This document shows positions 34,701 to 45,470 of a stretch of DNA of 64,000 bases, in pieces. The DNA is taken from the NCBI RefSeq assembly GCF_021018805.1, contig NC_086248.1, positions 52,767,485 through 52,831,484 of the forward strand, read 5' to 3'. Position 1 is the first letter of the stretch, and each line of letters opens with the position of its first letter. Under the pieces are notes generated by a model. It worked only from the letters and a program-made list of their open reading frames with translations. It searched no databases and was not told the DNA's origin. The translations under genes and the position numbers were made by a program. This DNA comes from Prinia subflava. Taxonomy: Eukaryota; Chordata; Aves; Passeriformes; Cisticolidae.

Positions 34701-37700
34701 AAGTTCGTGCTATTCAGCATTTGATCCTTGTTTCTGTCACAGTTCAGTTTTTATGATCAGAGTTAGATCTTTTGTGAAATTGAGCAGTGATTTAAGGGAC
34801 TGTTCTGGTTTTGGTTTCTTCCTTTTTATTCTCAGCTTTTGGTAAACTCTTCATCCTGAAAAAGTCCCTTGATAGTGTGAAAAAGATCTTTGAACTTAGG
34901 GTTACTTGTGAATTCCATCCACGGAGGTTTTGCCTTAATGCCCAAGTTTCCATTGATTTGAAAGTGTATCTCTATGCCCAAGTAAATACTAAATACTTTT
35001 GTGGGTCTTGAAGTACAGGTAAACATTATTTAATTCTGTTACTTGATCTTTAGAGTGGTACATTTTAGCTTTTGGAATAATACTGAAGTTGTGGCAAGTA
35101 CAGAAAAGCACATTGGCTCTTTTTTCTGTTTTTGTTTTGTGACACACTAAGTGCCTCTCCTGAGGCATTGGGACCAGGGAATATTGCATTCAGGTCTCCT
35201 TTCCATTCTTGATACTTCTCTCCCTTAATACTGTTAAAAGAGATGCTAAACACATGTGGGGCAAATTCTTAATGAAAATGCACTCAGCGAGCAAGTGTTT
35301 TTAGTACATTCTTGTCAGCTGGAAGAGCTGTTTCAGATGGCAGGAGATGCAGTCAGACTGCTGTGTCTGTGTGGTGCTTGCACTAATGACACAGCAGGGG
35401 CTCAGTGCTGCCTTCTTAATGCTTGTGGTGACTGCAGTGCTCAAGCAACACCTGAACTTTTATAAACACTCTCTGGAGTTCAGCCTTGGAGCTGCCAACT
35501 TCACCAGTAGCAAACCAGTAGGGTAGATGATGAAAATTTTTGACATGTGCATCTCAGGGTGTTCAGGGGGGGTTTTGACAGCAGTTTTATTGCTACCAGA
35601 ACTGTGGGGTAACATATTCTAACCTAAAAAATATATCAACCCTTCTGCAAACAGACTTGTGTCATTTGTTACTCTCCTCTTTTGCATCACCTGTTCTTTA
35701 GTTCGTGGTTTGACAGGTTCATGTCTGGAAATGCTTAGCTCTGAGCACCTGAGACTAGTTGGCAGGCTTGCTGCTTAGATAAGGCTGTGCAAGTGCTTAC
35801 ATTCAGTATTCCAGATGTCTGTTAGATAATTCAAAGATCCCAGAACCCATGTGTGGTTTCTGATGATGCAAAACTTGTTTGGGGAGCAAAATGCGTGTTG
35901 AATCCTTAGCTACTGTCTTCTTGATATAGGACCTTGTTTCGGTGTCTTAAGATTTCTCCACCTCAGCATCCCTTACCTGGAACATGTTTTTTCCTCTATT
36001 AATATCCTGAGCAAACTTTAAATTGGATACTTCTGACCTGCTAGATATGACCATAAAATTCAATAGTTATACTTTTGTCTGCTTTTCTTTTTCCTAAGTA
36101 AAAGAGTGAAATTTTATGGATATGCCAAATATTTATCTTTCCAGACAGTTCCTGTCTGCTTTACTAAGCTGGTTTGTAACAGGCCCTCAATTGCCTTTTA
36201 ATCCAGCGCAGTGCAGCACTTGCAAATGGCTGAGAAATGTTACAAGCCATGTTACTGTTATTAGGCAGTTCTTCGGTTGCCCCAGTGTTTGCCACCAATA
36301 AGGAATTGCAGATTTCACAGCAAATTTTGATTTCACTATTAACACTTTAAATAAACTCTTCACTGGAGATTAATCCAGTCAGTTGCTAAAATTGGTGGTG
36401 CAATTTGATTGGAATTGTTTGTAATAAAAAGGAGACCAAAGTGAAAGCAGAAAGTGAATTTGTCTAGGTAAAGTAATAATCTATCATAAGAAATCATAAG
36501 GATGAAGATCCTATATTGAATTAAAAACCTCACAAATCTCATACATAACTCACTGTCTTGTAAGTATCAAGTCTGGTTTTTTTCAAGTTTAAAATGAAAT
36601 TGTCCCAGCTGGAGAAGGTTTCTTCCTGAACTCAGTGTTGATATGAATAGGCTTTTATGTGCACAATATGGGCAGAGGAGTTGTTTGGTTATTTTAATTA
36701 CTGTTTCAGACAACTTTTGACACTGTTCCTTTCAGCACAGCATTCACCCCAAAATGCACACTCCCCTCCTGCCTCCCCCACAGCAGATATGCACACTGTC
36801 CCCCCAACACCCACGGTGGGTAGAGCACGAGGAACTGCAGCCTCAGCCCAGAGCCCCATGTTTCTCCCTCACTGTGAGGCATCCCACTTTTTTAATGCCA
36901 AGAGAGATGCCTAGAAATTACCTAGTAAGATGTAACAGAAAACTTAACTGAAGGACAAACTCTGAGCATATGATTGTCCAGGAAGGGACTAAGAAGCACC
37001 AGGCACACAAACCCACCCTGCTGAGCAGCTCAAGCATTTCCATGTCACATGGTCACTCCAGAGTTGTTACTGGTGTAGAATTTTTCCTACTGAATTTAGC
37101 AGTGTCTGTTCCTGGGTATATGACCCTGCTGTCTCTGATTTGGTAACTGCTCCTTTTGTTTATAGCTGTATAACATTAGTACAAGTGGTTCCTATAGCTA
37201 CTGTCCAGCACCAGATGTAGAGTGGTAGGAAGCAGTGATAAGGTTAGGAAGACTTTTTTTAAAATCAAAATTAAATATGGGTAATTACCTTGAAGCTGAA
37301 CTGGGGCATGTTAGATGAGTAAAAATCTTTACAATATCACTTAATATTTGCCAAGATTTTAAAGAAAACCAAAATTTTCCTGTTATCATTCACCATCCCC
37401 TTCTCTTCCACCTCTTCATTATTTGAGATCCCTAAAATCTATTTTAGTATGGTCTTTAGAACAAATAAATTGTTGAGGGGTTTTTACAAGTTATTTTCTC
37501 TGTAGAGTTAAATGAAGCCTATCTGTGGTGTTCAGATTGTACCCATTCAGCTCTTTGATACAAAATATTTCAAGTTAGAATTTGTTTAGAAATCCTTAGT
37601 CTCTGAAATCCAAGAATTTCTGTTACTTTGATCAGTCCTCACGCTGCCTATGAAATTCCTTTGACTAGTAAATCTCAACAGTGACCGGTGTCTCCTGGTA

Positions 37701-40089
37701 GTTCAGGATTTCATATTTTCTTCTCCCTTTTTTAAGGAGCAATTCCCATTCTTGTTGGTGTTTGGGTTTTTTTTGGTTTTTTTTAAGCAATTGCCATTAT
37801 TATTAGACAGTCATGCCTGTGCAGGTGAGAGGTAGGGCATGGAACCTCTTAAACTGGAATTATTGTGATGTGGGCCAGGAACTTTTGTAATCTCTCCTAA
37901 GAAATCCATGCCTGACTGCAGATCTCTCATTTAGCAAGTATTGTTTGCAGAGCTCTTGATGAGCCCTGGATTTTCAAGGTGAGATTCTGCTGTGGAGTGG
38001 TGCACCAAGGCTGCTTCCATCTGGTGCATGCAGATGCCCCTATTACACCTGTGTTTTACTTGAAATTTGTTCTTCTACACAGCACATTCTCTCTTTGCCC
38101 TAACCAGCTTGGAGGTAGAGGAGGGGGTTGTTTCCTTCTTCATCCCAACCCTCCAAATCAGCATTTTGTTTCCTATGGAATCAAGATGAATGTTGTTCAC
38201 ATGTGTGACCTCTTAGAGGTTGTGGGGATTATTTTTTATCTTAAAGTGTTTTGATCTATGTATCGTTATCCTTCAGGGTCAAATACCCCGTCCATTTCTC
38301 AAAACAGGTGAATTACATAGCACTCTTATTAAAACATCCCAATGATATAAAAACACATCTTTATGTCAATGAAGGATTTCGGACCTGGAATTTGAAGAGC
38401 AGAAAAGGTGCTCTCTTCCAGTGGGTTGGGCTGGAGACGTGGGTCCAGGTTGGCTGTGAGAGGAGTATGTCTTAAATCCTTCTTGTTTCCTGTCTGTCTG
38501 TAGAAAATTTGTAATTTTTGGTTTTCTCACAAATATGTAAAAAGCCTGAGAATAGTCATGGGGATGGCAGTCTCTCACAGATGACCAAAAGACAACAGAT
38601 AATACTGTGTCTGTATTGGGTTTCCTGAAGTCATTTTCTTCTGCTATTTTCCAACACTGCAGTATTTAAATAAAGCTGCAGCTACTGGTGTACATGCTTT
38701 ACATAATAGGTATCTACATGTCACTGAACATTTAGCAAATTAATTTAAGCTGGCATCCCATTCCTGATGTCTGCTGGCATAGCAGGTGAGACTTACTTCA
38801 AAATAATATCTCATTGTGTCCAGAAGAGGGCTCTTCTGCATGCACATGAGCGTCTTGCTTTGTTGAAAAACCTTTTCCTTCACTCCTTTAGAATTCTCGT
38901 TAAGATAACTGAAGCTAGGAGAGGTTGTTGATCTGGGTAGATGAAAACCTGAAAAGGCTACAAAAGAGCTGAAAGGAAAGATTGTCCACTAGGATTCTGT
39001 TCATCCTTGCATTGTAATACTTCTGTAACATGAAAATACTGACTAAAATCTACTTCCATGTTCCTACTAATGCTAAATCATTCCACAGTAACTTTATTTT
39101 CAAATATGAACAAATAACTAAAACGTTTTAAGGTAATGAAACACTGTATATGTTACTGCAGTGCTTGAAAAAAACTGAGAAGGAACATGTGGTGGAATAG
39201 TTGTTGTGTGCTTGTTTTTATGTTGTCCTTGCACTGTTCAGTTCTGTGTGAGGATGCTTGTCACTGTTGCTTCCTGCTTTTGAGCACAATAATAAACTGA
39301 CATCACCCAGAAGCATAAAACTGTTTTTAGAAGTTGCCATCAGTTTTCTTTAACACTCGGATTAAAGTTTGATGTAATGTTTATCTTACAGCATGGCTAA
39401 TGTTAGCTGACAAGTATCTTAATTGTATAAAGCCACAGTACATGATGAACTAAACCTTTGTATATACAGTGGGCCAATTTTCTAAACTGTGTTCTTGGCT
39501 GGTGTCAAATAGGTATTATGTGTAGGGATTTACTGTGTCAACTTTAACTTTCAGAAATACATGAATGCTGCACAGAAAAAAAAATCTGAATGTGCTTTAG
39601 TAGCTGTAGGAAATAATTTCAGCCATTTGCGTTCCTCTTCTGTTTGTACCTGCCTTCCACAGACCTCTGACTAACTGAATTCTCCTGACAATGTTTTTTC
39701 TGTAAAGTAACCTGTGTGGCACATGGTACCTGTGCTCATTTGGTCATGTGAGGGTGGGGTTCTGGTGATGTCAGCTGAGATGTTTCCAGTGACTTCAGTG
39801 TGTGCTGTTGAACTGGAAAACAAAACTGGAAAACAGAAGTCTAACTACCCTACCCTTGTGCACATAATGGTTTGAAAAAGTCTGGAGGCAGAGTGGTGGG
39901 AATATGTGCTGAACACGCTCCCCTCAAGTCTAATGTTTGTCTTTTGATGCCGTGCAGGATCAAGATGAGAACTCTTACTTGTTGGATGGTCAGTATATGC
40001 CGTACAGGGGACACAATTCTTTCCGTGAGAAGTATTTCAGTGGTGTGACAAAGAGGATTGCCAAGGAAGAAAAGGACAATCAGAAGTGA
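16685..40089 (+). CDS. TRMT11: TRMT11, tRNA (guanosine-10-N2)-methyltransferase catalytic subunit (13 coding exons)
   Basis: With TRMT112, TRMT11 makes N2-methylguanosine at position 10 of tRNAs, using S-adenosylmethionine, in the cytoplasm. Coding exons: 16685-16759, 18173-18238, 18993-19066, 20283-20364, 20463-20555, 21583-21717, 23364-23520, 28148-28228, 28836-29000, 30363-30435, 31175-31306, 34525-34645, 39958-40089. All introns are GT/AG and the exons join in frame to 461 residues (human 463). The N-terminal half is the THUMP-related tRNA-binding part, opening with YLLLLAQEHLEFRLP. The methylase domain has IADGQRELIESYSVKKRHF at 176-194, SAM-binding motif I DPFVGTG at 222-228, and catalytic DPPYG at 309-313 (split by intron 9). 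SYHLSD and GGRLVYWLP follow. The C-terminus RGHNSFREKYFSGVTKRIAK matches the family tail. No frameshift or missing catalytic residue was found. Confidence 0.96.
16778..16860 (+). repeat. G-rich GGGACCGGGGCC tandem repeat
   Basis: Immediately after TRMT11 exon 1 the plus strand carries roughly five imperfect GGGACC/GGGGCC units. Runs of three and four G make it G-quadruplex-prone on the non-template strand. It degrades into CGACTCCGACCGCGACC variants at its right edge. Confidence 0.8.
17286..17395 (+). mobile_element. CR1 LINE fragment in TRMT11 intron 1
   Basis: Contains 'gtggagtcaccgtccctgca' then 'gttcaaggaaagactggatg', 'agtgccatggtctgtttcac' and 'attggactg', the sense-strand order near the CR1 3' end. 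It is short and diverged, with no coding potential. Confidence 0.75.
18173..18238 (+). CDS. TRMT11: TRMT11 coding exon 2
   Basis: Acceptor TTTTCCCTTTAG; encodes EITSLLSLCGGQFSGEQEIR then VN, ending at donor AAT|GTAAGC. It corresponds to the 'EIKSLLLLFGGQF' segment of the human protein. Confidence 0.93.
18993..19066 (+). CDS. TRMT11: TRMT11 coding exon 3
   Basis: Acceptor TTGATTGCAG; encodes SPFWILNIPSEEMARGLMKR then TVCA plus two bases of Lys, ending before GTAAGG. It aligns with human SPFWILSIPSEDIARNLMKR. Confidence 0.95.
20283..20364 (+). CDS. TRMT11: TRMT11 coding exon 4
   Basis: Acceptor TAATTTCAG; completes the Lys codon then encodes SIFELWGHGRSAGELYASLK and NYPTDEM. The donor ATG|GTATAC is weaker than average. 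Confidence 0.93.
20463..20555 (+). CDS. TRMT11: TRMT11 coding exon 5
   Basis: Follows a long T tract and CAG; encodes LPYLQSDSTYKIHIHTFNKT then LTQAQKIKKID, ending at GAT|GTAAGT. Intron 4 before it is only 98 bases. Confidence 0.95.
21583..21717 (+). CDS. TRMT11: TRMT11 coding exon 6
   Basis: Acceptor TTATTGTGTAG; encodes ALEFLPFKGKVNLKNPEHIF then on to HHLYFGRW, donor TGG|GTGCGT. It covers the linker between the THUMP-related part and the methylase domain. Confidence 0.95.
23364..23520 (+). CDS. TRMT11: TRMT11 coding exon 7 (SAM-binding motif I)
   Basis: Acceptor TTTCAACAG; encodes residues 176 to 227 including KKRHFIGNTSMDACLSFIMA and DPFVGTG, whose last Gly codon is split over intron 7. 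Position 203 is Cys where the human protein has Gly. Confidence 0.96.
23521..28147 (+). other. TRMT11: TRMT11 intron 7
   Basis: A 4.6-kb intron holding one long antisense CR1 copy (24272-24920) and an 18-base T run (27392-27409). The other open frames in it, for example around 25235-25516 and 26855-27235, match nothing I know. Confidence 0.8.
24272..24920 (-). mobile_element. CR1 LINE 3' portion, antisense in TRMT11 intron 7
   Basis: Read on the plus strand it begins with 'agaatcatagagtatcctga' and continues with the reverse complement of the CR1 3' region, including 'gcctgttccagtgcccaacc', 'caggctgaacagaccgagtg' and 'agcagagcaggacaatcccc'. About 650 bases survive, with frameshifts, and no intact reverse transcriptase. 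Confidence 0.92.
28148..28228 (+). CDS. TRMT11: TRMT11 coding exon 8
   Basis: Acceptor CCATGTATAG; encodes GGLLISSAHFGAYVCGTDID then YNTIHGL, matching the 'GTDIDYNTVHGLG' SAM-adenosine-binding segment. The exon ends one base into a Gly codon at TTAG|GTATG. Confidence 0.96.
28836..29000 (+). CDS. TRMT11: TRMT11 coding exon 9
   Basis: Acceptor CCCTCCTAG; encodes KASRKNQKWRGPDENIRANL then RQYGLEKYYLD and FDAIITD. The first base of the next Pro codon ends the exon, so the catalytic DPPY motif is split by the intron. Confidence 0.96.
30363..30435 (+). CDS. TRMT11: TRMT11 coding exon 10 (catalytic PPYG)
   Basis: Acceptor TTTGTCTAG; completes DPPYG and encodes IREAPRRMGSQKETVKLVEK, ending two bases into a Ser codon at AAAAG|GTAGG. 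The frame would terminate soon if read into the intron. Confidence 0.94.
31175..31306 (+). CDS. TRMT11: TRMT11 coding exon 11
   Basis: Acceptor TTTTGTTCAG; encodes STENHFFVSSSYHLSDIFFD then LLKFGAEYLVMGGRLVYWLP and IYRP. The donor is CCTGA|GTACGT, placed there because only this cut restores EYTEEI with exon 12. Confidence 0.93.
31307..39957 (+). other. TRMT11: TRMT11 introns 11 and 12
   Basis: Introns 31307-34524 (3.2 kb) and 34646-39957 (5.3 kb). Both are mostly AT-rich. No CR1 or LTR was recognised. Short GC-richer stretches near 35320-35470 and 36740-36870 contain small open frames without likeness to known proteins. Confidence 0.7.
34525..34645 (+). CDS. TRMT11: TRMT11 coding exon 12
   Basis: Acceptor TTTCCTCCAG; encodes YTEEIIPRHPCLKLISNCEQ then MLSSHTSRRLITMEKVKEFK, ending AAG|GTAAGT. 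An upstream TTTGTTTCAG at 34460-34469 is a possible alternative acceptor but would bring an in-frame stop. Confidence 0.94.
39958..40089 (+). CDS. TRMT11: TRMT11 coding exon 13 with stop
   Basis: Acceptor GCCGTGCAG; encodes DQDENSYLLDGQYMPYRGHN then SFREKYFSGVTKRIAKEEKD and NQK, with TGA at 40087-40089. The SFREKYF..TKRIAKEEK tail is diagnostic for TRMT11. Confidence 0.96.
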   Translation, partial: DQDENSYLLDGQYMPYRGHNSFREKYFSGVTKRIAKEEKDNQK

Positions 40090-40189
40090 AATATTATATA
40101 AACAGATTAAAAAAATGAGGAAAGGATGAAGACCGTGTTTCTTTGTAAGGACATCTGGATATGAAACATTCATTTGGATGCTTCAGAAA

Positions 40190-40195
40190 AATAAA
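40190..40195 (+). promoter_or_regulatory. TRMT11: candidate TRMT11 proximal polyadenylation signal
   Basis: Canonical AATAAA about 100 bases after the TRMT11 stop. Its use is inferred from motif and position. Confidence 0.55.
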
Positions 40196-40519
40196 TACTG
40201 CTTTTAATTTTAAAACAAGATGAAACCCACAACCCAGGTTGAGAGCAGTTCTTTTTAATTAGATTTGTTTATAGCAGATTTTATTGTACAAGTTTTTTGA
40301 GTCTTATTTAATTTATATTTTTACTTTCAAGTACTCATGATGATTGACTAAAACCATTATTATTGTTCTTTCACTATGAACATTTACAAGAAAGCAGTAG
40401 TATTATTTGGCTTCTTAAACTGTGAACATCTGGCTGTTTTAAAAACATGCTGGTGATCAAGGATTGCTGATTAAGAAGATCTTTTTCATTTATTTTGTTT
40501 TGTTTTGTAAATGGTGTAC

Positions 40520-40525
40520 AATAAA
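40520..40525 (+). promoter_or_regulatory. TRMT11: candidate TRMT11 distal polyadenylation signal
   Basis: Second canonical AATAAA, about 430 bases after the stop, followed within 30 bases by a G/T-rich stretch as expected of a downstream element. Confidence 0.45.
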
Positions 40526-40530
40526 CCAAG

Positions 40531-42000
40531 GTTGGTGTGAGGTTTTTTTAATTGTTGCATGCAATAATTACTCGTACGAATTCCACGTGCTCTGGCTGAG
40601 GTCACAAGTGTTTAAAACAAACAACAAATGCAAAGAAACAACTGGGCTCATGCACATCCCACAAAAAGAAAAGCCTCTGTGACCTGACAAACTCTGGAGA
40701 GCCTATTAAACCCTGTGAAGCCTGTCCACATCTGAAGCTCATCTGTACCTTGGATTTGCTTTTGCATTCCTAAACCTTGACTCTTAGTCAAGCCAACTGT
40801 CTGCAATTTTTGGTTCAGAAATCGATAGTTAAACCAGTAACAACAACAGCATAAAATCAGTAATGATTCCCTAATGGTATTAAGCCTAATCAAATCTTTG
40901 AAACCAAAGCTGTATTTGTTAAAGGGCAGACTTTGCTGAATCCACACCACGTCCATCATGAAAATACCTCATTTGAAAACCACTAAGCCCATTAATTTAG
41001 GATGTTAATGGCTCTTCTCATTTTGGTGGTCAAATATGGTCACATATTCTTCTTGGTCTGCGTTCACCAAGCAGACCTTGGTGAATGCATCTGTGCTCCA
41101 GCCAGAGGAACCCTGCTTCCCAGTTTGCTGCAGGTTGCTGACTGTGGTCATGTTAATGTCTTTGTAGATCATAATTTTTAAGTGCCTCTTGAAGGAAGGC
41201 ACAGGTCATTGTGTGTATCTGATCAAGTTCATTAACTGAATTTGCTCTTCTGTGTATTGTGGTCCTCAGCTGCAGCAGGAAAGCTTACAAACTCAATGGC
41301 AACTTAGTCTGGCCTTCTGGCTCTAATCTGTGGTGCGTTAAAAGTTCTCAAATAGTGATTTATTTTCTGTGTTGCCATTATAAATCACTTTGTTTTGACA
41401 CTTTAAATGTCAACCATATAATAGTTGTTCTGGACTCAACTTGGAGCAAGATCAAAGCTCAGAAAATTTTTCAAAAGCAGAATTTGATCATTTTAAATAT
41501 TACATCAAAAACGTACTGCTTCTGAAAACCTGTCTGCATTTCAGCATTACAATTTAGCATTCAGCTTTTATTACTTAACAAATTAAAATTAATTTCCGTT
41601 GTTCATAGGCAAGGAATTTTTCTAGATGTATTTATTATGCACTTAATAACTCCATTTTTGTGAAAGTTACCTTACACGTGATCTAAGTGGTTATACAAGA
41701 GGTAAGGTAGTGGCACGTCTGGCTCTGTCTGTTCAACGAAAATGATTTAGTTTATTTCTCCTTTGCCTGGTCCAACTTCTAGTCCCTTCAGCTGTGGTGG
41801 TGTGACCTTTGTTTAGCAGTCCATACATACCAGCTCTGTCATTACTGAAGGATACCATTTTGAACAAGAACTGTCAGTGCATTTGGGGTACTGCGTCAAC
41901 ACTGGCTAATCAGAAATCATTTAGAATTGAAATCAGATGTTCAGTCTCTGCTGATCCCCAGCTTTAAAGCTGTCATTTGGAAATGTTCCTCACCCTTAAA
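40531..42000. other. intergenic sequence downstream of TRMT11
   Basis: No gene, RNA or repeat is recognised on either strand in this AT-rich stretch. Confidence 0.6.
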
Positions 42001-42260
42001 CTTCTCCTTGCTCAGTGTGCACGCTCCGGGCTGTTGTGCGTGCAGACTTCCAGGGCAGAGGCGTTTATAGAGCTAGAGCTGTGACAGTCCTGGCGCTCTC
42101 CCTGGCGCAGGGCTGCCGGGCAGCTGAGTGATCTTTCGGCAGCGTTTGGCCATCGGTGGCTGCGGCTTCTGGCACTGCCCTTCGCTCTGGTTCCCTTCAG
42201 TCTCTTTCCGTGAGCTTCCAGTTTCCTGTCCCTGGCGGGGAGCGTCAGTTCATGAGCCCG
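42001..42260. promoter_or_regulatory. CpG-enriched patch, possible promoter or enhancer
   Basis: About 260 bases with roughly a dozen CpG dinucleotides and raised GC inside otherwise CpG-poor intergenic DNA. No coding frame of interest begins in it. It could be the promoter of an unannotated non-coding transcript, an enhancer, or a relic. Confidence 0.3.
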
Positions 42261-42723
42261 CGCTGAACTCCTGCCATTGTCCTTCTCTCCTTTGGGGTGG
42301 TTTGTGCCATTTTCCAGTTTTTAAAAATAAATGTTGTTTTTGGAGTGCTTTGTTGTGCTACAGCAAATTGGATGGAGGGAGGAGCTGAAAGCAGCTGTGA
42401 GGTCATATGGGCAGAAGCTGTCTCTTGCTGTAGAGAGAGCAATTTGTTGAGGCAACAAAGGAAAAGAGCCCCATATTTTTACAGGATCCCTTTACCTGGT
42501 GGTGGTGTTCTAACTGTAAGCCTCCCACATATCTGTGGGAAGAGAAAGAGGAAAAGCAGTGGAAATAGATTTTCTGTGCATTTACTGTATACCCTACCAT
42601 CTTTTTATAATTAGTGGCCAATTTGACCGAGTTAAGTTCAAGGTTTGATGATGTCTTACAGATAATGGAGCTACACTTTTGTTGAAATAGGCAGAGGAAG
42701 TGAAGAAGAAGACAATCTCTTCC

Positions 42724-42806
42724 ACGGAAAAGGCTGTAACACAAGTTCAACTCTCATCAAACATCAGAGAACCCACATGGAAATGACCTGGACAAAAGCT
42801 TTAACC
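42724..42806 (+). pseudogene. relic of a C2H2 zinc-finger gene
   Basis: The plus strand around 42725-42778 reads GKGCNTSSTLIKHQRTH, almost the avian C2H2 finger consensus (C..F.xSSxLIxHQRTH). The Phe is replaced, the first Cys pair is incomplete, and the linker (TGEKPY) is replaced by MEMTW. The bases after it ('aaatgacctggacaaaagcttta') resemble the start of the next finger with small deletions. Only one recognisable finger survives and no open frame extends from it. Confidence 0.7.
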
Positions 42807-45470
42807 TTTTTGTTTTGTTTTGTTTTGGCTACTATAACCAGTGCTGGTGCTGCTTCTTCTTGATCTTCTCGTTAAAACAAAGAGACACAAGTAAAAGCAT
42901 ACAAAAAAGCTTTTTTAGCAGGAGCACAAGGGTCTTGGTTAAACTTCCCACTTCTACTCAAGCTATGAGGCAAACTCGTGGAAACTCAGACTCAGTAGTT
43001 TCTCCTTATCACTGAGAGGAGTCAAGCAGATGTGTCAGCTTGGTGAACTTCTCAAGGATAGTGCAGCTCTCCCTGTTTCTTCATTCTAAGAACCTGGTGT
43101 CTGTTAATGGATGACATCTGTGTCCCTTCCAGCAAAGAGGCAATGTCCCCTCACTGGATAAGGACTCTCCAACAGCAGCTCTTGATGGTTGGTTTTGGTG
43201 GACCCTTTATTCCTCTCTGCCAGCCCTAGAGGCCTGGAAGGCTGTGGTAGAAGTCACTAAGAGTTTAGTGTCTCTGTTACACAAGTACTCAGTGTTGTGG
43301 CTTAACAAGGTCACGGGTGTTCATAGCACCACAGCAGCCAGAAGGCAGTCAAATTGTTGTGAGTTTTCAGTCAAAGCTCACCTGTCCAAAATTTCTGAAA
43401 AATAGTACTAGGAAGATAAACCATGGGCCTTCCGGCTTCTTTGGTATTGGTTAAATGTAGAAAAGTTATAGGAAGAAAATGCATTAATAATTCTGAATCT
43501 TTGCTTCCCTTCTATCTCTGCTTTTTAAGATTTCTTCTTGATATTTTTTTTCCAATTTCTCCAGGACAATTCCATAGCTTCAAGGCCATCAGCCAGAGAA
43601 GGGTATCACAGAGTGGTGACACTGTGACTTTGCACTGTCCTCTGGCCATAGGTTTTCCAGAGACAAAAACGTCCAGTTAGAGCAGGAGAGAGGGATGGGG
43701 ATGATACACAGTGGTTGCAGGTTTCCCTGCTGGACAAGAAGATCTCTGGGGTTAGTTGGCAGGAGGTTCAGCTGCTGGCTCAGCTCCCATCACCACGATG
43801 TTTCCCTTTTCTGACTCCCCACCCCTTAATAGAAGCTGGGAAGAAAAATCTGTGTACTTTCTTTGCTGTTTAGTTTGGTTTGCAGTTTAAACTGGTCCAG
43901 AGTTGAACAAGGCTGTTTTTTCAGTCTGGAAACTTCTTCCTAAAAAAAATAGAGTTGTGAGTGCCCAGGAGAATGAAGAGACCGGTATCCCTCTCCACCT
44001 TTCCTTTTTGTTTGATATTTGCAAAAAAACCCTGTTTCTTTAACTTTATTCTCTCCTGTAACTGATTTTGGTGATCATGCAATTTAAAAATGTGAAATAT
44101 ATCTTACCTGCCCCTATGCTAGCCTTTTAATATATTTCTCTGATGTTCTCTTACTGGCTCAGTGGGCTGTAAAAATCTGTGTTTATGTATGTATCCTCAC
44201 AGCTGTTTTCATTATAGTTCTCTGTCCTGGATGCTGTTACTTTGTACACTGTATTTTGCATTTGGTGCTGCCTCTCACCAGTTCCAGCTTTCCCGAGGCT
44301 GTGGGTGGGGAGGACACCAGTCCAACGAGATGAAAGCTCTCTGTTAGCTGGAGCACCCAGACCCAAGGTCCTGGAGAATGGACATTCTGCCTCACTGCAC
44401 TGAGGGCACTGGGCCTTGAGACAGGTTTGTCGAGTGAGATCTTTTCCAACTCTTATAGGTTGTGTAAAGTGAGGTGGGCAGCTGAAAAGTAAAGTCCCTT
44501 GACAGGAGGGCAATCTTTGAGTGTCTTTGCTGCTGCTCTTGGGATACTGGCTGACTGTGCACTCAGGGAGGTGCCCAGGAGGTGCTTCAGAGGCTGCTGA
44601 AAACCCACAGCAAACCAAGGCACAGGGGAATCCACTGAGTGTGTCAGGTTTGACAAGGAGTACTTTGAGTGGCAAAGTAGGATCAGGATATTGCTTCATT
44701 TAAAACTCCCCGAAAGTTACTCTTTTTATTTTTTAATTCAGTTTTTAAGTGCTGGAAAAAGCTGATTTTGTACAATGATATGTGAAAGATCATCTGAGAT
44801 TCTAATCCAAATTTTTGTTGCCTTACATAAAAGAGGTGAAAATTAAAAAAATCTAAACATGTTCAAAACAGCATAGTATCACTGTGGTGATTCTTTCCAA
44901 AAGGAAATGTTATTTGAAGGTTTTTTCCAGTGACAATGCCACTTGATGTATAAATTCTCTTTTAAAATTTGTTCTTCATGGTTTCATTCTAATAAATATT
45001 TCATTAATAAAGTGCAAAATAACAGGTCATGTTAGTTAACTATAATCAAATACGTAATTCCTAAAATTCTCATCTCATAAGGAGATACTATTGGCAAAGT
45101 GGTCATAGTTAATATTTTCTTCTCTGGAGTCTGTCCCAGAAGATGGGATGTCTGTGACTGATGTTCAGTGCCATGACTGGACAGCCCAGAGTGTCTGCTT
45201 TATCCTGAGACAATCATGAAAGGTTTCCACTGAACACTTGAGAATTATGCTGTGTATTTTGGAGGCAAAACTAATCCTTGTTCTATCTTTTCTTCTATTG
45301 GTGTAGCACTTGGGGAAATGTAAGTGGGTAACTAACTGCAATACGGAATAAATTTAGTTATGAAAGTTCTTAACAACAAATAGACAAGGTTCCTTAAATA
45401 CTGTGATTTTTGGCTAGACATGAAACACAGCTATGTGGAGAAAATCCTTTGAGTTAGTTGGATCTGTTAC
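42807..45470. other. intergenic sequence, nothing firmly recognised
   Basis: No supported gene. A 182-codon ATG-initiated frame runs on the minus strand (44151-44699) but resembles no protein known to me. A 'gatcttttccaactct' string near 44437 recalls a CR1 3' end but its surroundings do not. Confidence 0.55.

Larger units (their letters stand above)
40090..40530 (+). other. TRMT11: TRMT11 3' UTR (extent estimated)
   Basis: AT-rich sequence after the stop with two plus-strand AATAAA signals, at 40190-40195 and 40520-40525. Using the first gives a ~120-base UTR, the second ~450 bases. Confidence 0.65.
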
